64,000 nucleotides of DNA, taken from positions 26,972,291 through 27,036,290 of the forward strand of contig NC_068338.1 in the NCBI RefSeq assembly GCF_014633365.1. Reading direction: 5' to 3'. The notes beneath the pieces were generated by a model. That model made no database searches. It was not told where the DNA came from and was given only the letters and a program-made list of their open reading frames with translations. Shown piece after piece: positions 56,501-64,000 of this stretch. This DNA is from Diospyros lotus (taxonomy: Eukaryota; Streptophyta; Magnoliopsida; Ericales; Ebenaceae). Position numbers and translations under genes: made by a program. The number at the start of each line of letters is the position of its first letter. The stretch's first letter is position 1.

Positions 56501-56824
56501 CTAGGCGCCAGGCGGGACACGCTGAATCTCTTTCAAATTCCAGACATCGTCTTCCCACACCACCACTTCGTCGTCGCCGGGAAAGGTAAGTCCAGCCTCG
56601 CAACCCAACACCTCCCCGCTCAGAAACGGATACGCATAAATCTGCTCTTCGTTGAAACTCCACCGGGTCAGCCACAGCCAGTCCTCCCAACTCAACAAAC
56701 CAGGACAAGGAACAAGCAGCCCGGTCTCCACATCCTCCGGCGACGTCTTCGCCGCCTCCTCTCCATCCTTCACCGCCACGCCGCTCGTCGGAGCTGCTTC
56801 TGAGGCCGCTGCAGCGGAATCCAT
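56501..56824 (-). CDS. Small single-exon protein of unknown function, 107 residues
   Basis: An intact frame from MDSAAAASEAAPTSGVAVKD to a TAG at 56501-56503. About 40 Ala/Glu-rich residues come first, then a Trp-rich, acidic body: LLSWEDWLWLTRWSFNEEQI, FLSGEVLGCEAGLTFPGDDE, VVVWEDDVWNLKEIQRVPPG. Pairs of Trp residues (near 48-55 and about 93-97) stand out. The frame is far more GC-rich than its surroundings, with third-position G/C bias as in a real gene, and a TATA-like ATAAATAG lies 31-38 bases upstream of the start. I do not recognise the family. No signal peptide or membrane segment is evident, so it is probably soluble. Confidence 0.65.
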   Translation of the reverse strand: MDSAAAASEAAPTSGVAVKDGEEAAKTSPEDVETGLLVPCPGLLSWEDWLWLTRWSFNEEQIYAYPFLSGEVLGCEAGLTFPGDDEVVVWEDDVWNLKEIQRVPPGA

Positions 56825-56854
56825 CTTCTCCTCCGTTTGGGTAGAAATGTTTCT

Positions 56855-56862
56855 CTATTTAT
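56855..56862 (-). promoter_or_regulatory. TATA-like box of the small gene
   Basis: Minus strand ATAAATAG, 31-38 bases before the ATG at 56824. This implies a very short 5' UTR if used. Confidence 0.35.
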
Positions 56863-56879
56863 GCCCATTTCTCTAACTT

Positions 56880-59800
56880 CTCTATGTATCTTTTGCATGC
56901 GGATTTCCCGAAATTCCCTCGGATTCTAAAGGATTCAGTTACCAGAATATAATAATGAAACAGCCCGTCAGTTTTCCCATAAATATGATCAACGTTTATG
57001 CGTTTTTCCTTTCTTTCTTTCTTTTTAAGAAATCTAAATATCTGCATTGTTTTGTGTCATTAAATTCATGCATCAATATCTGTTCTTTATGTATTTCTTC
57101 CTTCATCCAAAGAGTGCGCGTTGATTTTTTTTTTTTTTTGGGGGGGGGGTTTTTGTTTTCTGCTTTTAGAATCTTATTCATATCCTATCCAACCCGGTGG
57201 TATTTAAGTTTTTAAATTTAAACTCTTTTGCATTTATAATTCAAATTGATGGAAAATATTTTTTGTATTTAAATTTAAATTTAAGTTTGTGACTGAATCA
57301 AATCTGCAATTAAATAATCAGATTTAATCTTATCTACATTAAACGAGAATGTTATGTTTGTTTGACACGAGTAAAATGAGAAGGGGGTGGGCCCCACTCC
57401 CTCCCCCAAACACTCTTGCATGCTCGCGTCAGGTTTGTCCGACGTGAGTAACGTTTATTTCATCTCGGAGTAATCTATGCAAAGACACGAATTTTAAGAA
57501 ATAAGTATATTATTTATTTTATATCATATTTATTTTATTTTTAATAATAAAACTAACTTAAAATATAAAAAATTATAAGAAGGGATTGAGCCTCTTTCTT
57601 ATGAGTTTTGAGTAAATTTGGATGGGTTTGGAATAAAAGACAATTACAAAAACACTCAACTTTAGACAAACTTAATAGTGACCAATTTCAACCATCTTTA
57701 CAAATTAAAAAAAAAAAATCTAAAAACGCCGTTACTATTACTAGGTAATCCATTTCCCCATAATGATGAATGGCTATGTTGTGTTGCTTCAAATTGTGAA
57801 AACTTTTATAGGTCTTAATATATTTTTTATTTGATTGTTTTCATTTTCTTATAATAAATGAGTAAAATTAGAAAGTAGCATAACAAAATGTTATGAATTA
57901 TTTAAATTACGAAAATCAATTTTTAGCCTAATTTTAAAATTATAATTTGGTTAATAATCGAATGGGTGGAGATAGCCGAAACTCTATGTTTATTTTGTTA
58001 GATATGAACCCTAAAGACTAATTCTAATTTCATAAAGGGATTCGATCTTGTAATTCTTTAAATATTACTTAAATGATAAGTTTATATTTTTATTTAAATT
58101 ATAATATGATTTAAATTAAAAATATATATCTATTAGTATAATAATGAGTGAATATCATTTTTAAGTGTTAAAAATACGAATTTTGGATAATTCACAATTT
58201 GTTATACTATAAATATATTACTGACCATAGAATTTCTAACTTAGATAATAGTAACAGTATATCATATTCTTCCTTATTCAGTATGAGATACTGAAAGATA
58301 AGGTTGGTGGTTTTTGTGTCATTCTGTATGATATATGAAAGAAAGATGAGTGAGTGTTCATTATAGAAACGAGTTCACTAAATAAAATTATTAATATTGA
58401 ATCACATGTATTTTATTTATGGGTCAATAATTCAATGTTAGTTACAGATGTGCAATTAGTCCTTAGATTTGAGATAATTTGAATACTTATGTATTGGTGG
58501 ATTAGAATATAAATGATATTATATGGTTGTTCTAATCACGAACGATCATACGTATCTATGTGTCTTCTTCAATGATGCGTGAAGTATATATGCATCAGAT
58601 ATGAAATTTATTAACTTGAGATATATGATAAGAATATCCTATGCGATCCAACAATCATTTGATGATAAATCATTGACCAAGATAGTATGACGATGAAGTG
58701 TTCCATAAGGTTATGTCACATTAATGAAGATTGATTTTGAATTTGGTCATATGACAAGATTAAGAAATTTAACCTGCTGACTGTGATTTCATATCTTGTC
58801 GAGATATGGGATAATAGAAGGATTGTATTACATGGTATCGTAATAAAATGTTCACAATACTCGTTTCACAATAAATTGGATAATCATGACATATTGTTAA
58901 ATATCATTCATGATTTACGAAAATTAATAGTTAATTATTTTCGTTGCTAATTTAATTGTGAATCATAGAAAATTTCACTTAATAAAAAATCACTTTCAAA
59001 TGGGTTTAATTATGATATATTTATTATGATAAATATATCATAAATAGCACTATAAACTTTATTATGATAAAAGTTTATAGTGCTATTTAATATATCATAA
59101 ATATATTTATTATGATAAATATATTTATTATGATAAAAATCACTTTCAAATGGATAAATTAGTAATTTTAAAAATATTAATTATGATATATTTATTTATT
59201 AAATAAATAATTATATTATAAATATAATTATTTAATTATTAATAATTGAATTTAACGTTTTGCTAACACATTAAATTTTGCCTAATAACACTAATTAAAA
59301 TGGGTTTTAAAGCCTATTAGTTGGATTAAGGATTCTTAATGGTACCATATAAATAGAACTATAAACTTTTTCTCTCAAGACTCTTGAAACACTTAAAACT
59401 CTTCGAGAGTTAAGAAAATTGTGTGAATTCATTTGAGTTAGAAATTTGTACTTCTTCTTTTCTTGAGATGTTTGGATTTAAGTAGTTTTGGGTGAATTAA
59501 CTCGACATCCTATATTTAAAGGATTATATGACAATAATTCTAACGATAAAATTAGATTTCGTCGAAAGATAATATTTGGTCTAACATTTAATTTTATAAA
59601 TTATAATTTTTAAAAAATATGATATATATAAAAAAATTAATTTTATTCCACTGCATGATGAAATCTATATGATCTAACATATCTTACAAAAATGCCCTAC
59701 CATACACGACACAACACATTTACAAAAAATTCATTTATTATTTATAAATTAAAATTCATTAGTCCTTCAAAGTTCATAATTTGAGTCACTTAATCTCTTA

Positions 59801-60861
59801 TAAATTTTTTTTTGACTGACAACTGTCTTTGACTTTAATTTTTGCCAAAAAACACTAGATTTATATACAAAATAAAATTATTATAATATCCTAATTAATT
59901 TTAAATAATTTTATTATTATAAATTAATTAAAAATAAAAATATCAATATTTTTTTGCAAATAATTAAAAAATAAAAAATACCATACTTTTATTTGATAAT
60001 AAATTTACGGGGAAAAAAGTAAAAAAAAAAAATATTCACTAACCTTAATCAATATCTAAATCCAAACAAAATTATATTTTATTTTAAATAAATCTTATAC
60101 CTATATCTGTTTTGGTTTTAAATGAAATAGTTAAAACCCATTAAGCATTATATACTTGTTTTAACAAATTTTAAATAAATTTTATACATATATCTTAATT
60201 TTTATATATTTTTTTTAATTTTTAAAACCCATTTGAGGACCATGTGCTATCCCTACTAGTTATATTTTGATAATCAAATATTAGACCATATAAATAAAAA
60301 AACAAATCTTAAACCCAAAACCCTTTGAATTTTAATTTAATCTCTATATATGACAACATATAATTAAATATATTTCCCGTGAATAGCAATGGACATTGAA
60401 GCAAGCAAACTACTACAACGTTGTTGAAAACTTTAGCATACCATCATTAAGGTGCTATAAATTAAAAAATAAATAAATTGAGGAATGGGGAGAGAGTGGA
60501 ACAAATAGTACAACAGACTCCGCAGGAGAAGTGAAACAGAGGAAGGAAACAAATTCCTTGAATAGCACAAACACGAAGGCGGGCTTTTTAGCTTGTATAA
60601 ATGACCCCCATTGCGGTTAAGGACAAATCTATCTTGGGAGCCCCCTAACATCAACATCCTCATATAATAATCCCTAACACATTACGAGAGAATTTCCTGA
60701 GAGACTACGGGAACAGCACAGGAAAGACAAATAATGTAGTGTATACGAGTATTAACCAACCATATGGTCACCAATTCATATATGTAGTAGTCGTCTGAAA
60801 GATATTGAAGCCATTACAAGAGATTCTCTTCCATGTTTGCCAGACAGTTGAATTGTTTGCC
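56880..60861. other. Intergenic, no gene seen
   Basis: Mostly AT-rich, with a poly-T/poly-G run near 57126-57149. 58140-59600 has the texture of a decayed LTR (a TACCATATAAATAGAACTA TATA-like stretch at about 59341, then a CT-rich leader) but no boundaries were found. A strong hairpin sits at 59041-59089. The right end holds the 3' UTR of the AXS gene. Confidence 0.45.
59041..59089. repeat. 20-bp perfect-stem hairpin
   Basis: TAAATAGCACTATAAACTTT (59041-59060) and its exact complement (59070-59089), with a 9-base loop. Flanks repeat TTATTATGATAAATATATC-type motifs on both sides. Confidence 0.85.
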
Positions 60862-63800
60862 TTAGCCGGATGCAACTGGTTTGGAAATGGCCTGCTTTAT
60901 GGCTTCGGCATATGTCTTGTGTTGATAGGTAAGGGTTGATTCAAGCAAGTCCCACAGCGACGTCTTAGGATTCCAACCTGGTTAAAGTCGGTCATTCTGT
61001 CAGAATGTTCGAAACCCTGAATAACCAAAAATTTGCTTTAACAAATGAAAGAAAGGAAATACCGAGTTGTTTATTGATTATGGTCATGTCTGGAATCCTC
61101 TTGTCACTGTCATCATACCCTTCACCATAGAATTCTTTGGAACTTACATCAATGGTCGGCACGTCCAGAGCAGGTTCTCCGCTCACCTTCGAATAAACCT
61201 GTTGAATGAAAGAATAACATAAAAGGCAACACAAGACAAATAATTGGCATCACTAAAATAAAGGGTTCGCTCAGCACCTCAGTCATCATTTCAGCAAGTT
61301 GCCTAACTGTAACTTCATTGTTAGGGTTGCCCACATTGAAGATCTGACCATTAGCCCTGCCTGGGTTTTCCTAAGGAAAAGAAACACACCACTAAACGGT
61401 CGGTTCTGAAGCTAACATGAAATAAATATAAAGGGGGAGGCATTATACGCACAATCATCAGAAGAACAGCTTCAATGGCATCCTTGATATAAATGAAAGT
61501 TCTTTGTGATTGGCCACCGTCCACAAGCTTGAGAGGTTCATGTCTTAGGAGATTCTGTACTAGAAACGAGCAAGAGTTTAATAAATGGTTAAACAAAGAT
61601 GTATACTTAAAATACGAGAGGAAATTGAACTAACATTACTAAAGCATGCCAGAACCCTAGGAACACCCTCACTGGGACCATCAATGCCCGGTATGAAGTC
61701 CATCCTCGGGCCAATCCAGTTGAAAGGTCTCACGATGGTGAATTCAAGACCATTCTCAGCACCCTCAGCTGTAACCAATAAGAGGAATAAAAAAGAACAT
61801 AAGATAAAGAAAAAAGCCTTCTGACCAGCCAGAGTGCCAGACAAGTTCACTCACCGTAGATGAGCCTCTCAATCAATTGCTTTGCACATGCGTATGACCA
61901 CCTCTGCTTCTCAATAGGGCCAAAAATGCATGGAGAGTCATCTTCTTTGAGAACAAAATAAGCAGGATCCTAATTCAAGCATAAACACAAAAAATTCAAA
62001 ACATCAGAAAACAAATTGATTATATCAAGACATTGTCTAATAAATCTAACTACAGGACTATCAATCTCAAAGAGCACTCTACATAAACTAACACAAATAT
62101 TCACCCCCTTAAGTAAATTGACTATCATATGGGCAATAAATTATCTGAACATGAAGAAAAGAAACTGGGAACCACCATCTTTTTAGTAGATAAAACAATC
62201 ATGAACTAGTAGATGTTTCAATCCATAACTTGAACACTTCACTAAAAGCGTGATCAAACTTCTTGCTTGATAACTTGGAATTCAAACAAAACAAAATAGC
62301 TCAAACCATCAAATCAGACAGATATCTGTATACATATATCTACTACGTAAACAGATGGGAAAATGTTGCATCACTCCTTACTTGATACTGGTGTGACAAG
62401 GTTTCATAATTTTCATTAACAACGAGAGAACAGCAATGCTTGCTTCCAACAATGTGGCTCTTTCAGTTAAGTTGATATATGAAGAATATAAAAAGAAAGA
62501 AAAGAAAACAGTAAATCCAGTTGCACCTTCTGACTTGTGGAATGGAAAGACTAGTGGAGATCCTACCAAAGAGAAAAACTTGAGATAAAAAATGATATTA
62601 AGAAGCATACAAGAGGACAACAAGAAGATTTAGTAGAAATCACCAAGTACGCAAGCATTCCTTCAAATTTATTTTGTTTGTAAACAGCATTAGAAGTGGA
62701 TAAAAAAGATTCTCTAGCTCCAAATCAAACAGTTGGAATTCATCCAAACTATCAAAATCTATGTTTATAAACGGAATTAGACACAAACTACAAAAATTAA
62801 ACAAGATGTCACTGCGATATATGATGGCAAACAATAAATGTACAGATCTGATTTCCATCAAAACAATGAAGTCAGAGAATCAAAAAAGAGCCGAAAAGGA
62901 ACGGTTACCTGTCGCAGGGGATGATCCTTGGGAAGAAAGCTTCCAATTGTTTTGCCATAGACTTCACAAGTAGAGAAGTGAATGAGACGCTTGCCATTTT
63001 CTGAGCAGTACTTAACCTAAAATGAAAAACATCCACATCAACTTTATCCACTCCGAGCAACTAAAACCAAATCCTAGCTAACATACGCAACAGAAACGTC
63101 AAGAATGCCAATATCATTCAGATTCAACGTCAACAAGAAAAGTCCGAAATTGCGTACCACGGGGAGAGCATCAATGAAATTACTGTAAATTGTGTCAAGA
63201 GGGCGCGTATTATAATCCGCCGGAGTACAGATCGCCGCAAGATTTATAGTCTACCATCACAAAAGAACCACCAATTAGCCCAAATCCACCAACATGATGT
63301 ATAATCGAAAAGAAACACATAAATATACATATATGTGGCTAAGAGGAGAGTTAGATCAATCAAGAAACATATAATTTTAAGGGAAAACGTATGGCATCAT
63401 CTAAATTGGAAGCGCAGGCAGCAATGAGAGAAATGGCCGCGAGAGAGAGAGAGAGAGAGAGAGGAAACGTAACGCGCATTTAGTGACAAGTAATCAAGAC
63501 CGTTGAGTACAGATACTACTTGCAAGGCAGCCAAAATTCACAACAGTACTTGAAAGAAACATAACCACACGAACTAAGAGCAGAAGCCGAGGAATCGCAG
63601 AGACAGAGAGAGTACCAGATCTGCCATCTTGATGAGTCCTTCGAGCCTGGAGTCGTTCTTGATGTTGATGCGGTGGAACTGGATGCGACCGGCCCAGGGT
63701 AGCGAGTCCGGCTCGAGGAGGTGCTTGATCTTGTCACTGTAGACGTCCACAGCCAGCACTTTGTGCGGTGTCTCCGACATCAGCTTCTCGCAGAGGTGCG

Positions 63801-63888
63801 AGCCTATGAACCCTCCCGCGCCGATCATGCATATTGTCATCGGCTTTATGAGGTTCCCGTCCAGATCTACTCTCGCCGCCGACGCCAT
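60862..63888 (-). CDS. AXS: UDP-D-apiose/UDP-D-xylose synthase
   Basis: Nine exons join to 389 residues, the normal length: 63616-63888, 63158-63250, 62909-63016, 61855-61969, 61635-61768, 61453-61554, 61278-61370, 61063-61198, 60862-60977, all GT-AG. The enzyme is a cytosolic short-chain dehydrogenase/reductase that converts UDP-glucuronate to UDP-apiose plus UDP-xylose with bound NAD, supplying apiose for rhamnogalacturonan II and apiogalacturonan. Visible: nucleotide-binding GAGGFIGSH (residues 23-31), the family cysteines C99 (AAICTPAD) and C139-E140 (FSTCEVYG), the Y184-x-x-x-K188 catalytic pair (WSYACAK), RPFNWIGPRMDF and GNPNNEVTVRQLAE. The C-terminus is KPVASG. No lesions. Exon 6 has the less usual donor GTGCGT. 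A TATA-like AATAATATA lies about 80 bases upstream. Nothing suggests co-regulation with neighbours. Confidence 0.96.
63437..63462. repeat. GA microsatellite in AXS intron 1
   Basis: About 13 GA repeats inside intron 1 (63251-63615). Confidence 0.8.
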
Positions 63889-63966
63889 TTCCCCCTCTAA
63901 AAGTTGCTTCTCTGTGTTCTGCTCTCTCTCTCTCTCGGGATTCTAGAGATTTCGTGAGAAAGAGGG

Positions 63967-63975
63967 TATATTATT
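63967..63975 (-). promoter_or_regulatory. TATA-like box of AXS
   Basis: Minus strand AATAATATA, 79-87 bases before the ATG, followed by a GA-rich stretch (63921-63942), as often found in plant 5' leaders. Confidence 0.4.
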
Positions 63976-64000
63976 GGGGATGATGAGAGAGGAGAGAGAA

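Noticed and set aside
56493..56876. Other frames overlapping the small gene
   Set aside because: Alternative frames of the same GC-rich segment; the 56501-56824 frame has the better start context and codon bias.
58140..59600. Possible old LTR
   Set aside because: A TATA-like box and CT-rich leader exist, but no boundaries or partner were found; only the hairpin is reported.

Overview
The window looks like nuclear DNA of a dicot plant. The host genes are plant-specific and split by many short-to-long AT-rich introns, intergenic DNA is very AT-rich, and about half of the window is retrotransposon sequence. No species can be named from the sequence alone. All five recognisable host protein genes lie on the minus strand: the 5' two exons of an AP-2 alpha-adaptin gene (14.0-16.1 kb), a complete RETICULATA-family chloroplast membrane protein gene (18.5-40.8 kb), a complete BTB/POZ-NPH3 gene (42.6-48.6 kb), a small single-exon gene of unknown function (56.5-56.8 kb) and a complete UDP-apiose/UDP-xylose synthase gene (60.9-63.9 kb). 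One nuclear tRNA-Arg(TCT) gene sits at 54.3 kb on the plus strand. Exon joins were worked out by eye from splice sites, reading phase and family resemblance.

Region 1-10.5 kb is a pile of broken LTR retrotransposons, all on the minus strand: a Ty3/gypsy element whose 5' LTR, gag, protease and reverse transcriptase are visible (1-3176); a decayed Ty1/copia gag-protease piece with PBS and partial LTR (3.24-5.40 kb); a truncated second gypsy gag with PBS and LTR (5.40-10.51 kb); and, nested in that LTR, a gag-only element with two LTRs (6961-10340). From 10.5 to 14 kb there are two DNA-transposon-like repeats and otherwise featureless DNA. Alpha-adaptin exon 3 was not found between exon 2 and the left edge, so that gene either has an intron longer than 14 kb filled with these elements or is broken.

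The RETICULATA gene has seven coding exons; its last intron is about 18.0 kb (18671-36667). That intron holds, in order, an inverted-repeat-bounded 3-kb element with 26-bp palindromes and a solo LTR, another probable solo LTR, and a three-layer nest: a decayed LINE (about 24.78-36.5 kb) interrupted by copia element 1 (25255-35939), itself interrupted by a 0.73-kb unclassified insertion and by a younger copia element 2 (29547-34443). Both copia elements run antisense to the host gene.

The genes do not form a functional cluster. They serve clathrin endocytosis, plastid/leaf mesophyll development, NPH3-type signalling or ubiquitin-ligase adaptor roles, and nucleotide-sugar supply for apiose-containing pectin. 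No clearly new multi-gene system was seen. The items most worth a second look are the 18-kb intron with nested elements, the 11-bp target duplication around an LTR element, the 26-bp palindrome modules, the 8-bp-flanked unclassified insertion, the GC-AG intron of alpha-adaptin, and the intact 107-codon orphan gene.
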